Assembly: GCA_900543085.1 (NCBI GenBank)
Contig: UQQF01000006.1
Location: 9,794-73,793 of the forward strand
DNA length: 64,000 nucleotides
Source: an uncultured Eubacteriales bacterium
GTDB lineage: Bacteria > Bacillota > Clostridia > Oscillospirales > Oscillospiraceae
Direction: 5' to 3'
Shown in pieces: positions 17,579 through 25,072 of this stretch; positions within the stretch are counted from its first letter, which is position 1, and every line of letters begins with the position of its first letter. Position numbers and translations under genes: made by a program. The notes beneath the pieces are model-generated. The model was not told the DNA's origin. It worked only from the letters and a program-made list of their open reading frames with translations, and did no database searches.

Positions 17579-17687
17579 CAAACATTACCAAGGTTTAAAC
17601 ATAAGGGGCTACCGCGGAAAACGGGATAATAAAAACCGCTGTTTGGCGGCTGGGGATCCATCCCCCCTGACATAATACAGTAGCCTG

Positions 17688-17726
17688 ACGGCGGTTTTGA
17701 GAAATCAAGGCCGCCGTTTTCTTTTT
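17688..17726 (+). terminator. Terminator after the bla-like operon
   Basis: ACGGCGG / CCGCCGT (17688-17694, 17711-17717) with an inner TTGA-GAAA-TCAA stem, followed by TTTTCTTTTT. Confidence 0.8.
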
Positions 17727-18077
17727 GAAAAATGAGAATACGGGGGGTGTATTAAAGTCGCCCTTTTTTAAGGATACGGCGGTGTCCAGGAGGTATCGCT
17801 GTGTCCTTTTCCCTTTTCTCCCCCCCTAACCTGTCAAAAAAAGCCCACCCGTCCAGCAGGATCAGTCCGGCGGTAAATGTGAAATTTGGCAGTACATAAA
17901 TGAATTTGTTATTTCGTGCGCTTGCGTGGCTTTGTGTCGCGCAGGCGCATTTTGTTTGTCCGACTTCTGGACACTTTGTCCAGAGGTGCGAGGCGGCTCC
18001 CCTGGGTGCCGCTCTCCGCCAGCTTTCCATTTTGTTTCTGCTCAACCCATCAACCGAAACAAAATGGAGGACAAGCT
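17727..18077 (+). other. Gene-free stretch before a sigma-like gene
   Basis: I find no supported gene here. It contains C- and T-rich sequence, the dyad at 17963-17987, and, just before the next start, AATGGAGGACAAGCT as ribosome site. A leftward open frame over 17752-18045 ends in plausible-looking residues but has no good start. Confidence 0.5.
17963..17987. repeat. Dyad TCTGGACA-CTT-TGTCCAGA, copy 1
   Basis: TCTGGACA (17966-17973) and TGTCCAGA (17977-17984) flank CTT. Copy 2 at 18876-18900 has the same arms and outer bases but the central triplet AAG, the complement of CTT, so the cores are in opposite orientation. Confidence 0.75.
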
Positions 18078-18500
18078 ATGACAACGATCAATCTGAAAGA
18101 TTTTTATTATTGGTACTTAACGGACGAGCTGGTGGAGGTGCCTGACGAGGTAGCGGAGGAACTTATGGCCAGCAAGCGGCGCGAGGCCGCCCATGCGGAA
18201 CGGGTACGCTACAACAAGGCTTATTATTCCCTGGATTGTGACGATGGGATCGAATACTCCGCCTGCCTACACGAGCCCAGCCCCCAGGAGCTCATGGATC
18301 GCAAGGAGCTGTTTTTCCGGCTGTGGAACGCCCTTAACTCTCTGCCGGAGATCCAGGGCCGCCGGGTGGACGCTCATTTGATCCTGAAAAAGAGCTACCG
18401 TCAGATCGCCCGCGAGGAGGGCGTGGACAAGAGCGCCGTCCGCTGCTCCGTGAAATGCGGGATTGAACGCATGAAAAAATATTTGCAGGAAAATTTCTAA
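18078..18500 (+). CDS. Small sigma-70-like regulator of a conjugative transposon
   Basis: ATG 18078 follows GGAGGACAAGCT. The 140-residue product has an acidic N-terminus (LVEVPDEVAEELMASKRREA), a Tyr-rich linker (RVRYNKAYYSLDCDDGIEYS) and a C-terminal sigma region-4-like HTH (YRQIAREEGVDKSAVRCSVK). This is the layout of the small sigma-like proteins of Tn916/Tn1549-type elements, thought to control excision or transfer genes. A similar layout is seen at 57768-58196, and a more distant one at 19457-19879. It sits between the two dyads at 17963 and 18876. Confidence 0.75.
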   Translation: MTTINLKDFYYWYLTDELVEVPDEVAEELMASKRREAAHAERVRYNKAYYSLDCDDGIEYSACLHEPSPQELMDRKELFFRLWNALNSLPEIQGRRVDAHLILKKSYRQIAREEGVDKSAVRCSVKCGIERMKKYLQENF

Positions 18501-18675
18501 GTTACCATCTCCATTCACCCCTCTTTTTCTGGTGGTATGTGAGAGGAGGTGCGGGGGCCGCAGGCCACCGCCCCCCTTTGTGGGGGAGCGCCGTTGCCGA
18601 GTATGGCTGTCTTATGACGGGGCAAGAAAATGAGCGCGGCCCTTCCCGTCATTTATGAAAGTGAGGGGGAACAGA

Positions 18676-18876
18676 ATGGACTATGATCCTATGTTGGTTG
18701 CTATGCTGTCCCAGCCGTGGAGCAATAACGCCTGCCGTGGCTATGTCATCTACGCGATGGAGAACTGCGGTTTTTCTCCCAACGACATCCGGCGCGTGGT
18801 GGCGGAGCTCTATGAGGTTTTCGACATCCGCAGTCTGGAAGAGACCCAGCAGCACTTTGAGGAAAGCCCTTACTGA
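18676..18876 (+). CDS. Small conserved-looking transposon protein, function unknown
   Basis: ATG 18676 follows GAGGGGGAACAG. The 66-residue product is MDYDPMLVAMLSQPWSNNAC followed by a helical segment (YVIYAMENCGFSPNDIRRVV). It is probably a small helical protein of the same transposon backbone as the sigma-like gene. I do not recognise a family. The stop lies in the dyad at 18876-18900. Confidence 0.6.
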   Translation: MDYDPMLVAMLSQPWSNNACRGYVIYAMENCGFSPNDIRRVVAELYEVFDIRSLEETQQHFEESPY

Positions 18877-18900
18877 CTTCTGGACAAAGTGTCCAGAGGT
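18876..18900. repeat. Dyad TCTGGACA-AAG-TGTCCAGA, copy 2
   Basis: TCTGGACA (18879-18886) and TGTCCAGA (18890-18897) flank AAG. With copy 1 it brackets the sigma-like gene and the 66-residue gene. Confidence 0.75.
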
Positions 18901-18985
18901 ACATATCCGGCCAAAGGCCAGCACTTTCGTGGTGCTGGCCTTTGCCATGTTTCAACACATTTTATCATTGTATGGGCGGGATTTT

Positions 18986-19162
18986 ATGCAGGCACAGGTC
19001 AAATATGAAAGTGAAATCAAAACGGCTGTTCTCGGAGATCGGACGATCACCGTCAAAAATCTCACCCCCGTTTTTTCCCCGCAGGGGCTGGAAAAGCACA
19101 ACCGCGAGATCGAGCGGCGGCTGTTTGACGTGTTCCGCAAGTATGCCGGGCAGCGGGGGTAG
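18986..19162 (+). CDS. Short protein preceding a serine recombinase, function unknown
   Basis: ATG 18986 follows GGGCGGG. The 58-residue product (MQAQVKYESEIKTAVLGDRT, then LTPVFSPQGLEKHNREIERRL) resembles the short proteins that precede the large serine recombinase in Tn5397/Tn4451-like elements. It ends 85 bases before a broken recombinase gene. The function is unknown, and a longer reading from upstream is possible but less convincing. Confidence 0.55.
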   Translation: MQAQVKYESEIKTAVLGDRTITVKNLTPVFSPQGLEKHNREIERRLFDVFRKYAGQRG

Positions 19163-19247
19163 GCCGGAGTCATCCTTGTTGTAAGGGGGCGGCAGAGGTA
19201 TAATATACTTGTAGGTTGGCTCCCAACGAACAGAAAGGGAGCTAATT

Positions 19248-19397
19248 ATGGATAATAGAATTGATGCAATTTACGGGCGGCAGTCGATTGACAAAAAGGA
19301 CAGTATCAGCATTGAAAGTCAATTTGAATTTTGCCGATATGAGTTAAAAGGCGGTGAGGGTAAGGAATACAACATCAGTGCTGGGAGTGCTACATAG
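19248..19397 (+). pseudogene. Truncated large serine recombinase (N-terminal 44 residues)
   Basis: ATG 19248 follows AGAAAGGGAG. The first residues (MDNRIDAIYGRQSIDKKDSI, then ESQFEFCRYELKGGEGKEY) are a clear serine-recombinase N-terminus with the catalytic Ser in YGRQS. After KEY the sequence changes to five unrelated residues and a TAG. The rest of the gene is gone; the sequence from about 19382 belongs to the next module. This marks a junction where one transposon was cut by another. Confidence 0.85.
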
Positions 19398-19409
19398 CTG
19401 AATATCCCT

Positions 19410-19450
19410 GACCTCCTGTTTTGATCCCATCCAAATCAAAACAGGAGGTC
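19410..19450 (+). promoter_or_regulatory. Perfect 16-bp hairpin burying a ribosome binding site
   Basis: GACCTCCTGTTTTGAT (19410-19425) pairs perfectly with ATCAAAACAGGAGGTC (19435-19450) around a 9-base loop. The AGGAGG ribosome site (19443-19448) of the sigma-like gene starting at 19457 lies entirely in the right arm, so translation should be off unless the stem is opened. Confidence 0.8.
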
Positions 19451-19456
19451 ATTTTA

Positions 19457-19879
19457 ATGGCATACAATTACGCCAAAGAAAAACGAAAATTCGACGCTGA
19501 GCGGAAGCGAAAGGCGTTATGGTACAGGAAAGAAGGCATGAGCGAGGAGGACATTGAAGCGATGCACTGCTTCGACCTCGCGCAATTCAATCGCGACAGG
19601 GCATACGAGAGCCGCAGGCGTCCGTTGGAGACGGCCTGCGGCTCTTACTGTATTCAGGTTCCGGAAACGGATACGGATCGTTACAACTGGATTGATGAAA
19701 TCAGTAGCCCACAGCTGGTTGACCGGCTTCTAAAACTATCCAGGGACGACATGGCTCTGCTCACGCTCATAGTACAGCACGGTTACGGGGTGAATGAAAT
19801 TGCAAGACTTTATGGCGTGACACATTCAACCATCAGTCGAAAAATAACACGCATCAAAAACTTTTTGAAAAATTTTTGA
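19457..19879 (+). CDS. Small sigma region-4-like protein
   Basis: ATG 19457 is 8 bases after AGGAGG, which is hidden in a hairpin. The 140-residue product has a basic N-terminus (NYAKEKRKFDAERKRKALWY), a central acidic linker (VPETDTDRYNWIDEISSPQ) and a C-terminal HTH (HGYGVNEIARLYGVTHSTIS) like sigma-70 region 4. Immediately downstream is the conserved structured RNA and then tnpW and a large serine recombinase. The same order (sigma-like gene, RNA, recombination genes) occurs at 57768-60125, so a role in controlling excision is likely. Confidence 0.75.
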   Translation: MAYNYAKEKRKFDAERKRKALWYRKEGMSEEDIEAMHCFDLAQFNRDRAYESRRRPLETACGSYCIQVPETDTDRYNWIDEISSPQLVDRLLKLSRDDMALLTLIVQHGYGVNEIARLYGVTHSTISRKITRIKNFLKNF

Positions 19880-19947
19880 TGTCAATGGCACCAAATCGCC
19901 TTTCCCGCTGCCTATATAGTGAGAAGCAAAACTTCTTGAGAGTTCTC

Positions 19948-20261
19948 ACAACTGAATACACGGTGCAGGAGTTAACTGCCCGCGTGGGCTGAAAGGCTCA
20001 GCGACATGGGAGGCGGCGCTATGACGGCCGAGGTTTTCCTTGGCAAGAGCGATGAACGTTGTCCCTAAACCGGCTTTGGCAAGCCGCTTCGCAAAGAAAG
20101 CGCGGGTAGATAATAAATTCTCGCGCAAGCGCTCCCGTAGACTTGGGGGCAGCCCTGCGGTGTTCGCGAAGGCGGCATACGCAGAGTTGAGACAGTCTCG
20201 CCAAAGACAGCTCCTGTAACCCCCATGCTCGCCGGGGCGCGTGGCAAATACGGCGGGAGAC
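19948..20261 (+). ncRNA. Conserved structured RNA, copy 1 (about 314 nt)
   Basis: This stretch closely matches 58259-58560 from ACAACTGAATACACGG to GGCGGGAGAC. Stems are conserved with compatible changes: TGGGCT-GAAA-GGCTCA here against TGGGCT-GAGA-GGCCCA in copy 2 (both GNRA loops); GCTCCC / GGGGGC here against GCCCCC / GGGGGC; CGGCTT-TGGC-AAGCCG in both. A terminal stem GCCGAGG-TTTT-CCTTGGC replaces GGC-GAAA-GCC in copy 2, a 10-base length change that breaks any reading frame but keeps pairing. It lies between a sigma-like gene and tnpW/recombinase. I do not recognise a known RNA family. Confidence 0.75.
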
Positions 20262-20272
20262 GAAATACGAAC

Positions 20273-20304
20273 AAGCTCCACGGCAGCATTATGCCGTGGA
20301 GCTT
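20273..20304 (+). terminator. Hairpin between the RNA and tnpW
   Basis: AAGCTCCACGGCA / TGCCGTGGAGCTT (20273-20285, 20292-20304) with a 6-base loop and a short T run. It could end the structured RNA or act as an attenuator ahead of tnpW. Confidence 0.6.
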
Positions 20305-20319
20305 TACAGAGGTGTTCGC

Positions 20320-20505
20320 ATGAACCAGACCTTCACCAAAAACGAGAAAACACCGCGCAGCCGCCGCACAATGGACGCCCCGTCAACCTACAAGTTCGAG
20401 CAGGCAAAGCGCGAATACATAGTTGAACCCGTTTTCAAGTCCGAGGGCGAGACCTCGCTTTTCTCACTTCTCCTCAACCTCATGCGCCTCGACGCCATGG
20501 GTTGA
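20320..20505 (+). CDS. tnpW: TnpW-like small transposon protein
   Basis: ATG 20320 follows AGAGGTG. The 61-residue product begins with a basic stretch (KNEKTPRSRRTMDAPSTYKF) and ends FKSEGETSLFSLLLNLMRLD, the pattern of TnpW proteins found next to large serine recombinases in Tn4451-like elements. Its function is not known. The recombinase gene starts 77 bases later, so the two are probably co-transcribed. Confidence 0.65.
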   Translation: MNQTFTKNEKTPRSRRTMDAPSTYKFEQAKREYIVEPVFKSEGETSLFSLLLNLMRLDAMG

Positions 20506-20581
20506 CATCCGTGACAATTTCGGCGAGCGGAGGTAGAATAACCATGCCGCTTGCCGTTTGCCATAGGAAAAGGAGGAAAGT

Positions 20582-22309
20582 ATGAGAAAGACAAACGGTA
20601 AAAACCGTGAGAATACAGCAATTCTCTATGAACGTCTCTCGCGTGACGACAACCTTGAAGGCGACAGCTACAGCATACAGAACCAAAAGAAGCTGCTCAC
20701 TAAAGTCGCAAGAGAGAAAGGGTACACAAACCTGATTCACTTTTTTGACGACGGAATCTCCGGCGTTACGATGGACAGGCCGGGCTTTAAGGAAATGATT
20801 AAGCAGCTCGAGCTTGGAAAGGCGTCCGCAGTGTTCGTCAAAGATCTCAGCCGCCTGGGACGCAACTACATCGAGGTAGGACGCTTGACGGAGGAGTTTT
20901 TCCCCGAGCACGACATACGCCTTATATCAGTATCCGACGGCATCGACACGGATGAAGGTGAGAACGAACTTGCGCCGATTCGCAACCTATTTAACGAGTG
21001 GTACAGCAGGGATATAAGCAAAAAGCGGAGAATCAGCAACAAAATCCGCGGAAATTCTGGAGTACCTATGGGAGCACCGCCATACGGGTATAAGAAGGTC
21101 TCAGATGGAAGCAAGAGCTGGGTCGTGGACGATGAAGCTGCTGCTGTGGTAAGACACATATTCAAACTGTACATGGATGGGCTCGGAGCCGAACAGATTG
21201 CTGCCCGGTTGTCCGAAGAACATGTGCTCACTCCAACTCACTATTGGCGGGAACAAGGCGTGAGCCGTCCAAACCGCCCTAATACAAATGAGCCGTGTCA
21301 TTGGAACAGCTCGACGGTTATCAACATTCTGTCTCGCCAGGAATACTGCGGCGACCTCATCAACTTCAAGACCTACTCGAAGTCCTATAAGAACAAAAAG
21401 CGCCTTGAAAATGACCGCGAAAACTGGGTCATCTTCAAAGACGTGCATGAGGCCATAGTGCCGCGGGAGCTGTGGGAGCGCGTTCAGCAGAAACGCGCCG
21501 GTGTTCGCAAGCGGCAGACCAACAAAGGAGAGCACAATATGTTCTCCGGTCTGCTCATCTGTTCCGACTGTGGGCGCAATCTACATTATCATTTTAATTC
21601 CAGGAACCCCGAGATAACGTATTTCTCCTGCCCGAACACGAAGAGCGAGCGCGGCACCTGCACCGGAACGCATTACATCCGCGTAGATTTCCTCGAACAA
21701 GTCATTCTCGGCGAGATTCGCCGCCTGACAAAGTTCGTAAGCCAGTACGAGACGCAGTTTGCCAAGCTGATGATGGGCTTCACGCAGCAGGCGATGGCAG
21801 CCGAACGCAAACAAGTGCAGCTTGAACTGAGCAAAGCTAAAGCCCGCGACCGCGAGCTGGACACGCTGTTTGAGAAGCTTTACGAGGACAACGTAGCCGG
21901 TAAGATCAGCGACGAACGCTTCGTCCGTATGTCCAAGAAGTACGAGCTTGAGCAAGCGGAGCTCCGCAACACCATCAAGGCACTTCAAGCTGACATTGAG
22001 CGCATCGACGGCAAGGCTGCAACCGCAGATATGTTCATCTCGGCCGTGCGCAAGTACACCCGTGCCAGAAAGCTAACACCTCGGATGCTAAACGAGCTGA
22101 TAGACAAGATTGAAGTCCATCAGGCTGAGAAAGTGGACGGCGTCTGGCGTCAGCGGCTGACGATTCATTACAACTGCGTCGGCGCAATAACGCTGCCCGA
22201 CACAGCGACAATTCAAGCCCCGCACGTCACGATGAACACCCGCCAAGGCGTCTACGTTACCTACGAGCCAGATACGCCATCGCCTGCCGCGGACACAGCA
22301 AGCGCATGA
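20582..22309 (+). CDS. Large serine recombinase (TnpX/TndX type)
   Basis: The 575-residue protein, ATG after AAAAGGAGG, has a complete large serine recombinase layout. The catalytic domain has Ser in LYERLSRDD (near residue 19) and Arg residues in KDLSRLGRNY. A recombinase domain follows (GVPMGAPPYGYKK, then NILSRQEYCGD). The zinc ribbon is CSDCGRNLHYHF with SCPNTKSERGTC, and a long coiled coil precedes the C-terminus. Such enzymes cut and join attachment sites by a Ser-linked intermediate and can excise or insert elements on their own. No key residue is missing. It is the recombination module of the left element. Confidence 0.92.
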   Translation: MRKTNGKNRENTAILYERLSRDDNLEGDSYSIQNQKKLLTKVAREKGYTNLIHFFDDGISGVTMDRPGFKEMIKQLELGKASAVFVKDLSRLGRNYIEVGRLTEEFFPEHDIRLISVSDGIDTDEGENELAPIRNLFNEWYSRDISKKRRISNKIRGNSGVPMGAPPYGYKKVSDGSKSWVVDDEAAAVVRHIFKLYMDGLGAEQIAARLSEEHVLTPTHYWREQGVSRPNRPNTNEPCHWNSSTVINILSRQEYCGDLINFKTYSKSYKNKKRLENDRENWVIFKDVHEAIVPRELWERVQQKRAGVRKRQTNKGEHNMFSGLLICSDCGRNLHYHFNSRNPEITYFSCPNTKSERGTCTGTHYIRVDFLEQVILGEIRRLTKFVSQYETQFAKLMMGFTQQAMAAERKQVQLELSKAKARDRELDTLFEKLYEDNVAGKISDERFVRMSKKYELEQAELRNTIKALQADIERIDGKAATADMFISAVRKYTRARKLTPRMLNELIDKIEVHQAEKVDGVWRQRLTIHYNCVGAITLPDTATIQAPHVTMNTRQGVYVTYEPDTPSPAADTASA

Positions 22310-22323
22310 GGGAGGGGAGCAAA

Positions 22324-22731
22324 ATGAATCGCACTGCAATCTACGCCCGCACTGCCAGCCCCAACGAGACAGCCCTTGAGTGGCAAGTCCAAGCCCTACA
22401 AAGCCTTGCGTCGTACCTGGGCTTGAACGTCACCCACATAATCCGTGAGACCTCCAGCGGCCTTGATTTCAAGCGGCAGGGCTTGAATGAACTGATGTGC
22501 CTTACCAAGCAGCACGAAATAGACACCATCCTAATGACCAATCTCGACCGCATAGGCCGCGACACTCCGAAAGTCCTCGCCGTCCTCGAAGAACTCAACA
22601 GCCACGGCATCAAGCTCATCATACAAGGCGGCAACACAGTAGAGGTAAATGATAACCCACTGCTCAAATATCTGCGCCGCTTCACGCTGTATCCCAGCCT
22701 TGAAGTCGTGCTCGCATCAACAACCGAATAG
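22324..22731 (+). CDS. Small resolvase-like protein with altered catalytic motif
   Basis: ATG 22324 follows GAGGGGAGC, 15 bases after the recombinase. The 135-residue product is only the catalytic domain of a serine recombinase: TAIYARTASPNETALEWQVQ at the N-terminus and MTNLDRIGRDTPKVLAVLEE in the middle, with no DNA-binding domain. The family motif YARxS reads YARTA here, with a Ser one position later. Either the nucleophile has shifted or the protein is inactive. It could modulate the neighbouring large recombinase by forming mixed dimers, but this is inference. Confidence 0.75.
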   Translation: MNRTAIYARTASPNETALEWQVQALQSLASYLGLNVTHIIRETSSGLDFKRQGLNELMCLTKQHEIDTILMTNLDRIGRDTPKVLAVLEELNSHGIKLIIQGGNTVEVNDNPLLKYLRRFTLYPSLEVVLASTTE

Positions 22732-22753
22732 CGCCCTACGCTGCAAGAAAAAC

Positions 22754-22794
22754 GCAGAGCCTTACAGCGTTACTCAAACGTCGTAAGGCTCTGC
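22754..22794 (+). terminator. Hairpin after the recombinase operon
   Basis: Perfect 12-bp arms GCAGAGCCTTAC / GTAAGGCTCTGC (22754-22765, 22783-22794) with a 17-base loop. There is no long T run after it. Confidence 0.55.
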
Positions 22795-22797
22795 ATA

Positions 22798-22977
22798 TTG
22801 AGACGGGCGGGGGAAGCTGAGCTTGAAAAGCTCCGAAAGATATTCCTCAAGACCGAGACGGACGTTATCAACGAGATAGGTCGGCCACGTTCAATGGGTA
22901 ACGCGGACTACCACGCTGCCGCGGACCTTGAGCGCGTACAAGCTATGGAGACCGATTCGTGCGAATGTTTGCCATAG
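22798..22977 (+). pseudogene. C-terminal gene fragment of a mobile-element protein
   Basis: A 59-codon frame (from a TTG with no ribosome site) reads RRAGEAELEKLRKIFLKTET, then DVINEIGRPRSMGNADYHAA and ends in TAG. Its regular, charged, helix-like sequence looks like the tail of a real protein whose front part is missing. I cannot name the family. Confidence 0.45.
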
Positions 22978-23051
22978 GTGATGGAGAAAGAATTTTGCGT
23001 TGCTTAGCGCGTAAAATCATGAGAGTATCCACAAGCAGGAACAGGGATATA

Positions 23052-24271
23052 TCAACGCCGCTGCATATAGTCATGCGTAAAGAGGTACGTATGCTTGAGC
23101 GGCAGGGCCTGCACTTCATCGAGGAGCAGCACGGAGCCTGCCAACGAGGCAAGGCGGCGCACATTACGGCGCGGAGCGGCAAAGAGCGTGTCAAGCAGCT
23201 GCACCATAGTGCTGCAAATAACAGGCGCGCCATCCCAGCGGCTGTTCCTTGCGAGATATATGTTCAGATTTTCCTCAGTGTCCGCAATGAAATCCGAGTG
23301 GTGCTCGAGAACACAGTCATCACCGAGAGCTTCGCGGATGCGCTGCACGTTCTACCCTGCAATTGACTTGTAAGGCGCAAAATAGAAGATATGCCGCGCG
23401 TTAATGCTCTGTGCGGCCTGAAGGCAAAAGCGCAGCCCGGCGTAGGTTTTACCGGCTCCGGTGGGGAGACAGAGGCGGTAAATCCCGGGCGCGGCGCCAC
23501 GGCCGGCGTCCCGGCAGCGCGCGGACAGCTCGCGCCGCAGAGCGTCTATTGGGTGTTTTTCCGGCATTGCGCCGATATACGCCTCTCCGCGAGCGACCAA
23601 TTCAGCCCAGAGTGCGGCGCGGGCAGCGCCGTCCGTCCGCCTCGGCAGCGGAACATTGTCCATGAAGCAGGCGGTATCGGTCCAGTCGGCATCCACCAAC
23701 GCGCTGAACAGCAGCCGCTGGACAAAACCGCGCGCAAACTCGCGCTGGGCGACGCGTGGATATAACAGTTTCAGTTTTAGACACAGCGCTTTTGCCTCGG
23801 AGGATGCGCCGTCTATGAGACGCATAATCTCGCTCTCGGGAACGACTTCCGCGAAAAATTTTCCGCGCTCTCGACATAAAGCTTCTTGGCGTCCTCAGAA
23901 TACATTCTGTCCTTCCACGGCTCTTTGTCCAGCGGTGACACGACGTCGCAGCGCCCGCCGTGATGACAGCCGATGGCCAGCGCGGCCATCTGTGCCGCCA
24001 AATGCGCGCTCGCCGGCATCCCGTGAACTTTATCCACAATCCACCGCATTCCCGCCGAGGAGTGATTGAAGCGCTGTTTGGTCTCGCCGCGAATACGCCC
24101 CTGCACGGAACTGTTGGCCTTTCCCAGGTCACGGAGGAGGCCTGTCAGATATCCAAGCTTCTCCAGTCCGACTTCTGCGCAGGCCTAGGTGCAGAGCGCG
24201 GCAACATTTTGACTGTGGTCAGATACGGGTTGTTCGGTTTGTCCATCGTCGCGTGTGCGGGCAGCCAGCAT
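23052..24271 (-). pseudogene. cas3: Decayed cas3 (type I CRISPR helicase-nuclease), probably I-C-like
   Basis: Read leftwards from ATG 24271, after AAGGAAGAG, the sequence follows Cas3: HSQNVAALC, then GYLTGLLRDLGKA, FNHSSAGMRWIVDKVHG and CHHGG (HD domain). Next come PTGAGKT (Walker A), FYFAPYKSI, LEHHSDF, ICSTMVQLLDTL and DEVQALP (motif II). Damage is clear: an in-frame TAG near 24185; a one-base loss in a T run near 23855 that shifts frame; TAG in place of Gln near 23350; and the HD motif LLHD reads LLRD. The helicase C-terminal half is missing and no other cas gene or repeat array is in the window. Confidence 0.82.
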
Positions 24272-24377
24272 TGCTGCTCTTCCTTTCATAAATGTGTTAT
24301 TATAGCAACCTGCAATTATTTACCTGTTAAGAAGTAAATTGGGAAAATCAGAAAATTGTTATCATATATTCTTATGA

Positions 24378-24420
24378 AGTAAAAACGGCGGACAGAGTAT
24401 ACTGACCCGCCGTTTTTACT
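24378..24420. terminator. Bidirectional terminator
   Basis: AGTAAAAACGGCGG / CCGCCGTTTTTACT (24378-24391, 24407-24420), flanked by A and T runs on both strands. It separates the cas3 remnant from the metabolic region. Confidence 0.8.
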
Positions 24421-24502
24421 TTAATTATACTTAATTTGCGTTTCCATCCTCTACCTTTCAACTTCCACTGTCCGGATAATGCGCGGAGGCTGCATGGGGG
24501 CG

Positions 24503-24910
24503 TCAATAGCCGGCTTTTTTCAGCTCGTCGAGCATGGCTGTCCGCCGCGGGTATTCGTTTTTCCAGCGCTCGGTTAATTCGGCGTCGGCTTGGCCGGGGT
24601 ATTTGCCCAGATGCCTCAAATGTGCGATGGTGTGGGCACAAGCCTGCCGGTCGCAGGATGCGCGCATCATTTTGTCAAGCAGAGACGTATAGGCGCCCCG
24701 AAGCTCCATGGAAAAAAGCGGCAGCTGCGCTGCCTCCCAGCGGTCCAGGGCCGGGAAATTATTTTGTGAAATCTCATATTCAAGCAAGCGCCCGTACAGG
24801 CCCTCCGAGGCCAGAAGCTCCTCGCGGAACTGCGTGCCGCCCTTATAGTAATCATAGCCGCGCTGCAAAATCCTCGGCTCGAACATCTCCTGCCAGTTTC
24901 TATATGACAT
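24503..24910 (-). CDS. SWIM zinc-finger-protein-like short protein, function unknown
   Basis: The 135-residue product, read leftwards, begins MSYRNWQEMFEPRILQRGYD followed by YYKGG, as in SWIM zinc-finger proteins of Firmicutes. It ends in a segment (LRHLGKYPGQADAELTERWK, then YPRRTAMLDELKKAGY) like the C-terminus of those proteins. The CxC...CxH zinc motif expected between them is absent. It therefore looks like an internally deleted relative. The gene is alone between the cas3 remnant and the NPD gene. Confidence 0.55.
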   Translation of the reverse strand: MSYRNWQEMFEPRILQRGYDYYKGGTQFREELLASEGLYGRLLEYEISQNNFPALDRWEAAQLPLFSMELRGAYTSLLDKMMRASCDRQACAHTIAHLRHLGKYPGQADAELTERWKNEYPRRTAMLDELKKAGY

Positions 24911-25072
24911 TCAGCATCACCGCCTCAAAGCGTTGCCAAAATAATCCTGACACACTTCGCATGAAACCCAATGCTCCGGCGGCGTTTCCGCGCGGCCGCG
25001 GCTTCGCATGAAAAAAGGGCGGCTGCTTTGAAACAGCCGCCCGTGAACGGGAAAATAGCTTCGATATTTGCT

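Noticed and set aside
17752..18045. Leftward 97-codon frame before the sigma-like gene
   Set aside because: The C-terminal residues look natural, but the frame runs through the dyad and a C-rich tract without a usable start.
19946..20281. Leftward open frame over RNA copy 1 with a similar leftward frame over copy 2 (58224-58546)
   Set aside because: The two frames share peptide blocks but change frame relative to each other at the hairpin that differs by 10 bases, and changes fall at all codon positions. RNA structure explains the conservation better.
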